DNA of 64,000 nucleotides from Rhynchosporium graminicola (Eukaryota > Ascomycota > Leotiomycetes > Helotiales > Ploettnerulaceae): the NCBI GenBank assembly GCA_900074885.1, contig FJUW01000010.1, positions 372,001-436,000 of the forward strand. Reading direction: 5' to 3'. The translations under genes and the position numbers were made by a program. The notes under the pieces are model-generated. The model saw nothing but the letters and a program-made list of their open reading frames with translations. It searched no databases and was not told where the DNA came from. Below are positions 46,901 through 57,018 of the stretch, piece after piece. How positions within the stretch are numbered: the first letter of the stretch is position 1; the number at the start of each line of letters is the position of its first letter.

Positions 46901-48407
46901 GCAGCCTTATCATAGGCAGCAAGCTCCAGATGTGCCGGTCAACACGTCTTCAACTGGACAGGGCCTCTATCAAAGTCCATACCAACAGAACGGACAAATT
47001 GGCCCTCACTCCGCACCATACCAATACCCAAGAAATTCTAATTCTCGACCGGCACCACGAAAAAAGATGCATACCCAACCAAAACTTCAGGCTGCGAAGG
47101 CTGCTGGAGCTGGTAGGCCATTTAAGGCACCCGAACAAAAAGCCAACAAGCCAAATTCGGCTTCAAATACCTCCAATAGCAGAGAAAACACGTCCTCTCC
47201 AGAAACAGTGTCGCCAAACACGACGGCTAGTTCAGTTCTCCCTTTCGCAAACGCAAATGATGTGACGATGCTTCACTTACAAGGTCCTATCTTTCACCAG
47301 CACTTTACTTTTCCAACAACCCACGATGGCTGGAGCACGATGATGGACCACCTAAACTCCGATTACACAGTCTCGAAAATAGGAACTGTGATCATTATGA
47401 ACAAGCCGCAGTTTTTGGGCGGAGTTACATGGCCTCATGACAAAGTACCTCCACCTCCACCAGCTCTAATTCCACCTCAAACTACGTCTGGTTCGAATCT
47501 CCCCATGCCACCCGTTTACTCGCAGCATTTATACACTGCACCCATTCCAGCTGTTGCTACTGTACCTCTACCTGCACCATCTACAATTCCCCTCCCGACC
47601 ACTTCTGGTCTTACTCTCCCAATTCCACCTGGTTTCTCACAAAAAACACACGTTGCACCTGTTCCAGCTTTTGTTCCTGCACCTTCGAAGTCCAGTGTAC
47701 CACAGTCAGCACGCCAACCATCATACCCCGCAAAGATCTTACCGAGCCCTTCAACAGCCAAGGTCACAAAGCTAAACGTTCACAACCAAGCTGCATTACC
47801 AAAAGTTGATCAGAAGAAGGGCACTTCCAATACCAATAATTCGCAGCCAAGCTTTTTGAAGCCTGTCTTATCTGTTGAAGTCGATGGCCAGAAGCAGGTT
47901 GACTCCCAGAATGCCTGTTCAAAGACTTCAGTTTGCGATGCCGATTCGAGCGAAAATATAGAGCAGCTACCGATGGAACTCCATGTCGACGAAGAGGATG
48001 ATTATGATGAGCTCTTCGATGGCCCACTTGACGATCTCGATGAAGTTGTTGGTGATGGCGATAATCTATCCGGTGGCGACCCAAATGATGAATCTTCGGC
48101 CTCCGTACCTCTAGGAGACCCGCCTGCAGAGCCTCCTACCGATTCAATCTTACCCACACCATCTCCAAAGCTTGACCAACAGAAGCAGGATACTCAAGTT
48201 AATACCCAAGATCCTACACCAAAAGCACACACTGGGGATCGTAAAATGAGTTTTGAGGAACGGATGGAACAGGTGCTCGGAGCTGCGGTGAGCCGCATGG
48301 ACAATGATGATCAGGAGTATCATTATGATGAAGAATTATGGATGGATCCTCCCTATGACGTGTTCGGAAATAGAGATCAGGACGTCTTCGACTTTGGCCT
48401 TCAATAG
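43952..48407 (+). CDS. Very long Gln/Pro/Ser-rich, mostly disordered orphan protein
   Basis: Function unknown. Two exons (43952-44127, 44180-48407) with a 52-base intron (GTAAGT, ACTAAC branch, GATAG) give 1467 residues. The first 60 residues (MVGTSKWMPEWIYFVWESNN to GGVRYVLANYPDPT) look folded. The rest is low-complexity, rich in Gln, Pro, Ser and Asn, with nuclear-localisation-like KRKH and KRHKR near residues 440-480. Near 1100-1190 a Pro-rich unit occurs twice (SGSNLPMPPVYSQ and SGLTLPIPPGFSQ). Near 1060-1095 is a short hydrophobic block (LHLQGPIFHQHFTF) that may be a small domain. The end is strongly acidic (HVDEEDDYDELFDGPLDDLD). Composition resembles transcription coactivators, which is inference only. 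A 4.2-kb open frame is decisive for coding. Confidence 0.85.
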
Positions 48408-48631
48408 ACTGATCTGTGCTCTTGCTCATCAGAATGTCCATGGCACGAAATTGGGTTCTGACAATGAGTATCTGTTTGGTGGGCAAGAACAAGAATACAT
48501 CGCCACATTTACAAGACTACAACATCTCTGTTTTCACAGGAACGTTTGGTGGATTTCCTTCTTTGTATTTCGGGATATGATTTCCTTTCTTTTGTATTTC
48601 CTCTGTCGATAGGAGCGAGAATAATTCCGCC

Positions 48632-48757
48632 ACTCCAAGACGGGTTGGACGGGCTGATGACAGAGAGGGACATTTTTCTTTACCTTTCGGGTTCATTGTG
48701 GTAGAGGTTACTTTTATGCCGGTACTCCAAGAGAGGTTGGACGGGCTGATGTCAGAG
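48632..48757. repeat. 34-bp direct repeat, two copies 92 bp apart
   Basis: Copies at 48632-48665 and 48724-48757 match at 31 of 34 positions; the shared core is GGTTGGACGGGCTGATG. They lie after the Gln-rich gene's stop and before an inverted repeat. Confidence 0.75.
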
Positions 48758-48760
48758 CAA

Positions 48761-48830
48761 GCGGAGACCACGACAAGAAGAGATTAGAGTACGCTATCAC
48801 AGATACTCGCTGCAAAGTCGTGGTCTCCGC
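48761..48830. repeat. 14-bp perfect inverted repeat (potential hairpin)
   Basis: GCGGAGACCACGAC at 48761-48774 is the exact reverse complement of 48817-48830, with a 42-base spacer. In RNA this could form a stable stem. It starts four bases after the second copy of the 34-bp direct repeat. It may be a remnant of a small inverted-repeat element or a 3' end structure. Confidence 0.7.
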
Positions 48831-49076
48831 CTGCATGTTACTGAGATATTTTCTTTACATTTCCTCTTGGGAATCACGTTTTTACGACTCCTTCTTGTAT
48901 TTCAGCCAGCGAGACTTTATGGCGCCTGGATCTGGGCTTCGGATCGGAATTTGGGGAGTGGATTTATTGGCATTTCACGATTTTCATATGGCAAATGATC
49001 AGGCAGGATACAGCCGAGATGGTATCAGACTACACAAATAGATCATAGATCTGGATAACGCAGACAATACAGTAAA

Positions 49077-49283
49077 CTAAAACGACTTCCCCCTCTCCCT
49101 TAATTTCCTATGAAACATCTCTCTACTTAACTCTTGCGTGACGTCGTTCTGGGTAGGTGTCTTACCAAAATCCCTCAGTGCTGCACCCTCCTTGAGGATC
49201 TTTGGGTCGAAATCTAGACTTGTGGCGCCTCGGCGGTGGTTCTCCCAAATGGGTGGGCTCCGTGTAGGTAATGGTGCAGGAAG
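49077..49283 (-). other. In-frame coding-like extension beyond the BTA1 stop
   Basis: After the TGA at 49286-49284 the same frame stays open for 67 codons to TAG 49079-49077 and reads like protein: LPAPLPTRSPPIWENHRR, SLDFDPKILKEGAALRDF and GKTPTQNDVTQELSREMF, ending RKLRERGKSF. It could be reached by readthrough of TGA-CTT, by an alternative splice, or represent a tail lost after a CGA to TGA change. No good acceptor after the TGA was found. Confidence 0.35.
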
Positions 49284-52018
49284 TCAGATCTCGAGAGCTT
49301 CGAGATCGATGGAGCTGGTGCGTGTTGATTGAGGGTTAGAAGATGCGACAACTTCAACCTTGGTGAGGAGCCAGCAAGAGGCATACATGTTTACTCTGTT
49401 TGAGGTCAGTAAGTTGTTCTTGTCAAAATGATGATGATGGAGGCTAACCGATCGATACAAGCACCACCAATTCTAGCCCCGACCCTTTTTCCATGGAAGC
49501 CCAAGGACTCGAATTTTGAGATGTACCATGGCGTCAGAGCTGCACTCCTCAGCATTACTCTTCCGCCCATCTTCAGTGCGCGATTCAACTTCTCGATCTG
49601 CCTCGAAGCCTCTTTAGCGCCAGGGTCGAACCAATCCATGCTGTCCATGACGACAGCGACGGTCAGTGTACCAGGCGTAAGTCTTGAGACAACCTCATTG
49701 ATCTCATCTGTATGGATTCTCAAACCGTCAAACGCATTTCCGCGAGAGAGCTTCTGATGCGATTTCGGTTGCAGATAATCGGGATGACAGCGTTGCGAGT
49801 AGCTTCCCTGCAGACAGACCAGATAGTAGGGATTGTCCTCTCCGATTAAAGAGTTATTGATGATTGGATCGAGAGTCTGGACCATGTATTCCCATACGGC
49901 CTTTCCACGACTGGAATTGAGGTCTTTCTCCGAGTGACCTAGTGGGTTGGCATCAGCGGAAGCGTCGGAGATGGTCTCAGATGCCAGGTAATCGGCTTCA
50001 AGCATGGCGAGTTGGTTGTGAGGTACGCCGAGTGCTGCCCAGAGGAACTTCTCCTGAGAAACTATGAGGTAGGAGAATATGCGAGACATAATGATGGGGC
50101 GGATCTTAGTGGTCCAAATTTCGCGCTGCTCGTTCAGTGTTTTGGCGGCGAGGAGAGCGGCGATTTGCTTGCTGAAGCGGAGAGTGGTTGCTAGAAGGCG
50201 AATGACTCGGATGGCGTGTCGGGAACCACCTGTTTCGTACAAGCCCTTGCCGCGTGTGGAGGTAAAGACATGGGTATTGTTCAACCAGTACTGGAATGCA
50301 CGGGAGGACATATGTGGTGAGAGTCTGGAGATCAGGAGTTCGCGGAAGTTGGAGTGTTTGCCTTGTCCGAAGAGCTTCCAAACGTCGGCATATGGGAGCG
50401 CTGTGAAGGATGCGACTTTGAGCTCAAGAAGATGGTTTTGATTTGGATTGAGATCAACGGCGTGGATTCGGGCTGGAGAGTTGAGTGCATAGGAGAGAAT
50501 GTTGTCGCCTGCTGATGTGATGGCGAGGACTACATCAGAGGATGTCAGTTTCAGGAGACGATGATCGACTCTCGTGTCTTCCCAGGTAAAAGCGTAGATG
50601 AATTCATGCCCGAATTGCGTGTGCTTCTTGAGCTGGTCGTCGTAGTGGATTCTCCAGTAGTGATTTTGGTAGAAGAATGAAGGGAGAGGAAGGTTAGATG
50701 AAAGATTGATGACTGCAGCGTCGTATGCTTTGGAGTGTAACTCAGGCGGAGTAGCCTTTTCGACAGTTCGGGAGAGGGCGTTGGTGTGATTGATAGGTGA
50801 TAGGTATGGTGATTCAGTTGCTGCCGCGTCCAAACGTTCCACAATTTCGTGCGGATAGTTTGATGAGCTTGATGTAGAAGGTCGCTTTGGAGATCCGACC
50901 CAAACGTAGTAAGGAATGGAGCCAAGAAGGACATTTCGTGAGTCTGCACTGATTACGGTACCAAATCGGTACTCGAGGTAGTCTCTACGACCAGCCTCAA
51001 GCCCAACGCGATCCACGTCAAACCAAGCTCTCCAGAAAAGTCGTCCGAACCAGTTCACATGACGGTTAATCATTCCTCCTGTGTAGTTTCTGCAGCTCAA
51101 ATCCACAATGGATTGGACATAGAAATCAACAACTCCAACGGTGCCAGTGGGAGCAAGTAACGATGTGAGAGAATCAATCACAGAGTAGAAGTCGGGCTGT
51201 CATAAGAGATTAGCTGACATAGAGCATACATATGACTTAACTCACAATCATTGACAAGCTGTAAGAAAGAGTGATCAAGTCTGCGCCGCCGATGCTAGCA
51301 CCATCCTCCGAGAAGTAGCTCGGTGGAAGAACGAAACCAACATCACTTCCAACCTGCTCTAACATTTCCTCATGGTCTTCGAGACGGAAGGTCCTGGCAT
51401 CCTGGCAGACGACTTTTACGTTTTTCCATCCTAAACGGGCGAACCGTTTCCGAGCGACTTCGCAAAGCGAGGGAGAGAGGTCGACCAAGTAGACGCTGGA
51501 GAAGAATTGTTCGACATCAACATATGCGGACATGGCTTCTATGTTCCAACCGGTGCCTCCTCCGATCTTTAGGAGGATTCCAGTCAGTGCTATGTTATTG
51601 AGTTGAAGCTTTGGGGCTTACTTACATCTACCCAGATACGCTTTGGGTCATGTGTTCGTTCACTTGCAGCCTTTTGTACAAGTTGCGCAGCGACTAATCC
51701 AAGCATGTCTTCATGACCACGCAAAAGTCTCTTTCTTGTTGCATCGTACACACCAGCTTGCGCTTTGTAGAAGCTCTCAAGAGCATCTTGCTGGCCGTTC
51801 TCGGTGCCGTCTCCAGTATGCGGCTTCAAGAATGAGGCGTAGAAAAACCGCAAGAACGACCTGAAAGCCGTGAGTTCTTCATCTTCGACTTTCTTGGATG
51901 TTGAGGAGCGGAAACTTGAGGCAAAAATAAACCCAATGAGGACAACGAGTGCTGCTCCCACAACGATAATTTGAGTGTGGGGGTCCCGGGCGAGAATGCT
52001 AGGGATAAGAGAAGCCAT
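49284..52018 (-). CDS. BTA1: Betaine lipid (DGTS) synthase, BtaB-BtaA fusion
   Basis: Makes diacylglyceryl-trimethylhomoserine, a phosphorus-free membrane lipid, from diacylglycerol and SAM; likely at the ER. Four reverse-strand exons (52018-51626, 51566-51246, 51196-49449, 49395-49284) give 857 residues. An N-terminal membrane anchor (QIIVVGAALVVLIGFIFASS, about 16-35) is followed by the BtaB methyltransferase domain with motif I IWVDIGGGTGWNIEAM, split by intron 1, then SVYLVDLSPSLCEVARKRF. The BtaA part follows: FAFTWEDTRVDHRLL-type segment (YAFTWEDTRVDHRLLKLTSS), SAGDNILSYALNSPARIHAV, DLNPNQNHLLELKVA, VVMDSMDWFDPGAKEASRQI and ACIDRVNMYASCW. The order (BtaB then BtaA) is the fungal arrangement. 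Such genes are induced by phosphate starvation in several fungi; an E-box CACATG lies at 52174-52179. The last intron (49396-49448) is inferred from the VNMYASCW continuation. Confidence 0.93.
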
Positions 52019-54571
52019 GATACTCTCTCATTTCTGGTTAAATGAGTAATTGGGAGAAGTAGTTGATACTGAGACACAATAGAGATACTTGGATGAGGCA
52101 GGAAAAAGAAAGGGAAAATGAGGGGAGATGGGACAGAGTGATATATTCGTAGCTGCTCGGCATATCAATCCCAGCCACATGTCTCCCCTCCAAAGTACAT
52201 CATTATCTCAGCATGGATGTATATCAGCTCTTTCGACCTATCATAGCAGCACATGGTTTCGCCCAAAATAAGGGTTCTGCATGGAGGGGTTCTGGCATGG
52301 GGGTTTCATGGCGCTAAATGTGCTTTTGATGCGTATCGAACATTGATAGACCGGCTGAATACCGTACGAGCATAGCCCAGAGGGAAAAGGCAGGCCAATG
52401 CCAGCGAGTCAGCTCTACCTGGTAGTTGGTACAATAAATTAACAACCCCTTACCTTGTTTCTATCAGCGCGAGCCTCAGAAAGACTGCCATCCAATCATT
52501 CAACTAATATCAGTAAAATTGTGGGGGAGAATCTACTAGAACTACGTAACAGTTTAGGGGTTCAGTTACTCTCACCACCAAGAAGAGATGTGTTTGCCTC
52601 TAGGACTAGCATAAAGGGCTCTGCCTTCAGATGCATCAACAGGCCTAGCTGTTTATCCTTTGGCTAGAGAAGCATTAGGGAAACAGCGATCGTTTGTCGA
52701 GACGATCGCTGTTGGCACAACCGCCGTCTTGATTGGCAGCGATACATATGAGTTGACATGTGTTGAGTGCATTGGTGGTTCGAGTGCTTGAACAAAGGTT
52801 GAGACGAGATGTCGTTGAAGTCAATCGCTTGCATAAGCCAATCATGACACTGCACGGTCCCACGCTTCAATTCTCGGTCATCATTGGCCTGCATCAATTA
52901 TGGATTCTGAGATGACAAGAAGCTCTCATTAAATATGTTTTCCGAGTCATTTCAAGCTCCTTGTCACTGCTATTTATCACGAGGCCTCTTGCTCGCCAAA
53001 GTAGGGTCAATAAAAGATTGAATTGAGACCACGTGATCATTACCCGCTTGATTTGTTGACTTTACAAGCTCGCTTAACTTCGTAAGCATAGGCAGGTATT
53101 CAAGTTGGGGAATCTCGGTTCTGAATGAGTCCAATCCTTGCTCATATCTCGTCGAGGCCACGCAGATTCATTTTCGGCGAGACAAAAACCGCAAACTTGG
53201 CCCGAAGGATGTCACTGATTAAAGTGAACAATTCAATTGCTCGAACGACTTGGAAGCAGTACCTTGATAATGTTCTGTGATACATACGTGACTTTGAATC
53301 CAAAGTCGAAAATTTATCTGATGAATTTATCATGATAAACGAGTCTCCCTCCACCGGTCAAGAATTGGGTCCGCCTCGCACTCTAAACACCCTCGCCACA
53401 GACCAATTCAAAGGTTCACTTCATCACTAGCTTCCCAGGTTATCTATCTGTTGATGCCCTGTGCGCTAATTTCCCTGTCAATCAGATTATTTCAGAATCC
53501 TCTCACATGAGAGTCATATCTCCCATTGAATCTTATACCTCTACCGGGCATTTGTTCTTGTTCCAGGATTGCATGCTAGCCGCCAAATGTAGCGTCAATT
53601 TCACGAGCGACTCGCTCATGCCTCGAAGCTCTCTTTTCAAATACCCGTGTTTCAAAGAGCATAGAGGAATAACGTTCGGGTGAAGTGAGGGAAGTCTTGA
53701 CTAATACTTGATGATTTGCAGAGCAAGGGAAGTTTGACAGTTTTGAAGTAAAGACAAGTACCTTATCCTTTGCTGCGGAAGCCACTGATTATAGAATGAA
53801 TTGTACGTGGGTGGAAAGAAAATGACATTGTCCGCTAATTTCCAAATTTCACATACTGAGCTAAAATTTGTACGATTCCTATGATCAAGTTCCTTTTATA
53901 TTTCTACTGTACCAGGAGCCGACCAGTATAATTTACAGTGTTTTCTTGCTCCGAACCAGGTCTTGATGAGCTATCAAAAGAGGGTTCCTTTTGAGAACGA
54001 GATTTTGCAAGGCATTTGGGTGAGGGCATGGAATCCTGATTGGCCGTTAGGCTACGCAGATACGTAAACAATTTCATCTTCTTCGTGTTCCTGGGGCTTC
54101 CAGAAAATGAAGGACTGTAATAGCTTCGTGACATTCAATAAGTACTTCAAATAAATCTTAGATAGGCTAGATTTATTTCTTGACTCGAGATTATTACCGA
54201 GCTTGAATTGAGAAAACCCTATGGAGGCTTTGGATCCTCCTCACTTGACGCGCGAGCTCTCAATTCGGCGGGGAGGAAGTGCCGCCGCACTATTACCTGA
54301 ACACAATAAGTGTGTTTTGATACTATTCAGTCGGCGCAGCCCAATGCAGTAGAGTTTTGAGCCTTATTTTGTGGAACCTTGTCACAAACTCCACGCATTG
54401 TATCGACTAGCACTTGCGGTTCTTGCCTGACAGCAAAGACACTTAATGTGAAAGTCTTAGATTGGTTGACAGAAAATCTTCTCTCCTGGTTCACTCTCAC
54501 TGACAATCAAACCAGCTCTACATTTTGATGCGCCGTACGCCAAATGTTGTGCATCCTTGGACTATGCAAAT
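52019..54571. other. Long intergenic region with coding-like remnants
   Basis: 2.5 kb. The first 300 bases are the BTA1 promoter. From about 52970 to 54135 there are protein-like fragments on both strands, none intact; one is listed separately. Imperfect inverted sequence CGATCGTTTGTCGAGACGATCG occurs at about 52687-52708. No RNA gene seen. Confidence 0.4.
53125..53430 (+). pseudogene. Degraded coding-like stretch
   Basis: From ATG 53125 a frame reads SPILAHISSRPRRFIFGETK, ANLARRMSLIKVNNSIARTT and WKQYLDNVL, is stopped by TGA, then continues in phase as YIRDFESKVENLSDEFIMIN and GQELGPPRTLNTLATDQFKG to TAG 53428-53430. CGA to TGA would explain the stop. Reverse-strand frames over the same DNA are also open, so strand is not certain. 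Family unknown. Confidence 0.25.
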
Positions 54572-56869
54572 CTACTCCTCATCCTCCTCTGTCTCAAATC
54601 CTGCTTCAGGGTCGTCCTCCACATCTTCCATGTCCTCATCACTACCAGCAGCCTTTTCTTTCTCCCGATCCTCCTTCCTCTTACGATCTTCATCCCTACG
54701 ACCCTCTTCCAAAAGCTTAGCCTTCTCATCTCTTTGCTTTCTCTGTCCAGAGACAAATGCACCAAGAGGAGTCTTCTCCCACTCAAAATGCTTCAGGAAA
54801 CTATCCACACCCGCTCTGTTATTCGGCGCATATTCAACCTTAGCTCTATGCTGCTCGATGAATTTCGCATTGGCTTCGACTTTCTGCAAGAGGAGAACGA
54901 AGGCCGAGTTGACTTTGATGTTCTTGTTTCCTGAAGTCTTATTACTTGCATCCTTCAACCAACGCTTCATCATCACGATAACTGGTAAGGCAAGTTCTGG
55001 GAATGCGATGTTTGTTGACCAGAGGATGAAGAATTCGGATAATAGTTCGCAGACTTGCTCGCCGACTCCGTCTTGGTATACTCTTGTTTTCAGATATGAC
55101 TTCTGTGCCTTGTAATTCGAGGTGAAGTCGAGTCCTTTGAGTGTACTAGGCCTGGCGGGTTTCTTCATCTCATTAGAATTAAGCACTTCCAACAATGCTG
55201 AGGCTAAGGGAATGTATGTCCCAGTGGCTCGGGACAATCTAAGAAGCGACCTCATCATATGAAATCGTAGTGGGAAATATGTAGATGTGGGAATGAGGCG
55301 CATAGCTCCGAGTGTTACTTGTACGGTGGGGTAGATCAGAGGTCGTAGTTCGGATTCCTTGCCACTCTCGGCTTCCTTCAATGGACTGCAGTGTTCAGAA
55401 AGTACACACGACCAGAAATCCAACGAGTGAACATATTGCCAGTTGTAAACCGTCTTATACGATTCTTGCTGGTTGTTCGTGATGCTGTTTCTGAGATGGA
55501 TGGCTAATTGGCGGATGAATGTAAAACCGGTGGCATAGCCAACTTCTGCGTCGATGCCCCAAAGTTCTGCTGCCGAGTTCTTCATCAGATTGATTCCTTG
55601 GATCGTGTGCACCGAGGTAGTTCTGCTCCCTTTTATCATTCCTTGATAAACAGTCTTTAAGACTGCTTCCCGTAAACCGGGATCTCCAATGACTGCCAGC
55701 CGGCGAAGGACGAGGAAAGCTGTTATCCGTGTTGCTTCGTCGCTTGATGTGTCGGACCAAATATTGACAACGGTCTTGACGATGTTCTTGAGGACCTTCT
55801 TGAATGAGAGGAGGTATGGGAGGAGCGGGGTGACAGAGGCAAGGGTAAGTTTGAGAGTTGGGGCATCAGATAAGGCGGTAAGCAGGTGATGTATGGAGGA
55901 CGTGTATGATTTGAGCAGGGCTGTAAGCGTCTTAAATTTCTTATTGTCTGTCGAGACCCGGACTTTTCCAGCCGCGGTTTCCTTCACGGGAATATGGTGG
56001 TTGAGTACTTCGGGAACATACTTTAGAGCGGTAACCAGTAATTCGTGATATACTTGAGAATTCGAGATGGTGTACTTGTATTCCTTGCCGTCATCCTCAT
56101 TGACATGCGCTGCTGCTCGGAAAGCAAGTACCACCTGCCGCATTGCTCGCAGAGAGTGTTGTTCCTTCATCGCTTTGGTCCATTTGGCGACCATCTCTTT
56201 CGTCAATTCCGAAGCATCCTCGACCTCCTCCTCTTCCTCGTGCACCTCCTTGACGGGGTCCTTCTTGGACTTCTTTTTCTTCTTCTTCGGCTGCTCGTCT
56301 TCGCTCCCGCTTAGGTCATCGACCTCTGCCAGATCCCCGTTGTCATCTTCGAAATCAAGGGCTTCTGGATCGTTATCCTTCAAGTATTTATAGAACTCGG
56401 GGTCCTTGCTTGCCAGTGCATCCATAGCACCCTTATTCATTCCAACATCGTCTTCGGCCTCGCTCCCCTCATCGCTATCACTCAGAACAGGTGCCTCCTC
56501 ATACGAAGCCTCCGAAGAATCGTCGTTCTCCTCGTCGGGCTGCGATCGTTTCCTCTTGCCCAGTTTCTCTGGTGCAGCTTTTGGCTTCGTTTTCTTCTTT
56601 GCAATTTTTTCTGGAAGGTCAAATCCACCCTGGAAGAAGTCGTCCACATTCATCTTCCCAAAGGGGTCCTCCTTGAGAGGCGCTTTCCCGGTAGATACCT
56701 TCTCTCCACCCTTCCCTTCAAATTCCGCATCTTTCGCATTTCGGGCTTGTCGCTTGGCCTTGACCTGGTTGCGCTGCTTGATCTTTGCGCCGGCTTTCCG
56801 CTTCTCGAGAACATCCTTCAGATGGTTCTTCTCGAATTTGCGAGTTGATTTCGATGTGCTTTTGGCCAT
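54572..56869 (-). CDS. NOC2: Nucleolar complex protein 2 (Noc2)
   Basis: Ribosome assembly factor; with Noc1 and then Noc3 it escorts pre-60S particles from nucleolus to nucleoplasm. Intronless, 765 residues from ATG 56869 (MAKSTSKSTRKFEKNHLKDV); the frame is open a little further but only to a GTG. The N-terminus is Lys-rich (residues 1-60), then acidic (EENDDSSEASYEEAPVLSDS) with a KKKKKKSKK patch near 200. The helical-repeat Noc2 domain spans about 270-640, with HSLRAMRQVVLAFRAAAHVN, IYPTVQVTLGAMRLIPTSTY, FPLRFHMMRSLLRLSRATGT and YIPLASALLEVLNSNEM. A short acidic, charged tail ends EAGFETEEDEE. Divergent from VPS28 across 149 bases. Confidence 0.95.
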   Translation of the reverse strand: MAKSTSKSTRKFEKNHLKDVLEKRKAGAKIKQRNQVKAKRQARNAKDAEFEGKGGEKVSTGKAPLKEDPFGKMNVDDFFQGGFDLPEKIAKKKTKPKAAPEKLGKRKRSQPDEENDDSSEASYEEAPVLSDSDEGSEAEDDVGMNKGAMDALASKDPEFYKYLKDNDPEALDFEDDNGDLAEVDDLSGSEDEQPKKKKKKSKKDPVKEVHEEEEEVEDASELTKEMVAKWTKAMKEQHSLRAMRQVVLAFRAAAHVNEDDGKEYKYTISNSQVYHELLVTALKYVPEVLNHHIPVKETAAGKVRVSTDNKKFKTLTALLKSYTSSIHHLLTALSDAPTLKLTLASVTPLLPYLLSFKKVLKNIVKTVVNIWSDTSSDEATRITAFLVLRRLAVIGDPGLREAVLKTVYQGMIKGSRTTSVHTIQGINLMKNSAAELWGIDAEVGYATGFTFIRQLAIHLRNSITNNQQESYKTVYNWQYVHSLDFWSCVLSEHCSPLKEAESGKESELRPLIYPTVQVTLGAMRLIPTSTYFPLRFHMMRSLLRLSRATGTYIPLASALLEVLNSNEMKKPARPSTLKGLDFTSNYKAQKSYLKTRVYQDGVGEQVCELLSEFFILWSTNIAFPELALPVIVMMKRWLKDASNKTSGNKNIKVNSAFVLLLQKVEANAKFIEQHRAKVEYAPNNRAGVDSFLKHFEWEKTPLGAFVSGQRKQRDEKAKLLEEGRRDEDRKRKEDREKEKAAGSDEDMEDVEDDPEAGFETEEDEE

Positions 56870-57018
56870 TGTGGTGTTGGGTGTGTTGCGACAGTTATTC
56901 ACGGCCTATCTAGAATCAAGAAACGGGTTGAACTTTTTTCTGGAGTTCTGATAAGTCTGATAAGCTAGCTTGATTCGACTTTTAAAGCGGGTCTGAAGCT
57001 CCTTAGGGCGGGCACAAC
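56870..57018. promoter_or_regulatory. Bidirectional promoter NOC2 / VPS28
   Basis: Only 149 bases separate the divergent ATG codons, so both promoters must overlap. A repeated TGATAAG (about 56950-56963) appears twice in tandem. Confidence 0.6.

Larger units (their letters stand above)
48408..49076. other. Convergent 3' region with repeats
   Basis: Between the Gln-rich gene and the BTA1 tail. No gene supported. Holds a 34-bp direct repeat and a 14-bp inverted repeat listed separately. Confidence 0.5.

Noticed and set aside
49406..49448. BTA1 ending at the open frame's stop at 49406
   Set aside because: A GTTAGC donor at 49448 and an acceptor at 49396 join to VNMYASCW, which continues the conserved BTA1 C-terminus better than the unspliced tail.
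56406..56951. 181-codon plus-strand frame over the start of NOC2
   Set aside because: Ser/Phe-rich shadow of the acidic and Lys-rich NOC2 N-terminus; NOC2 identity is certain.
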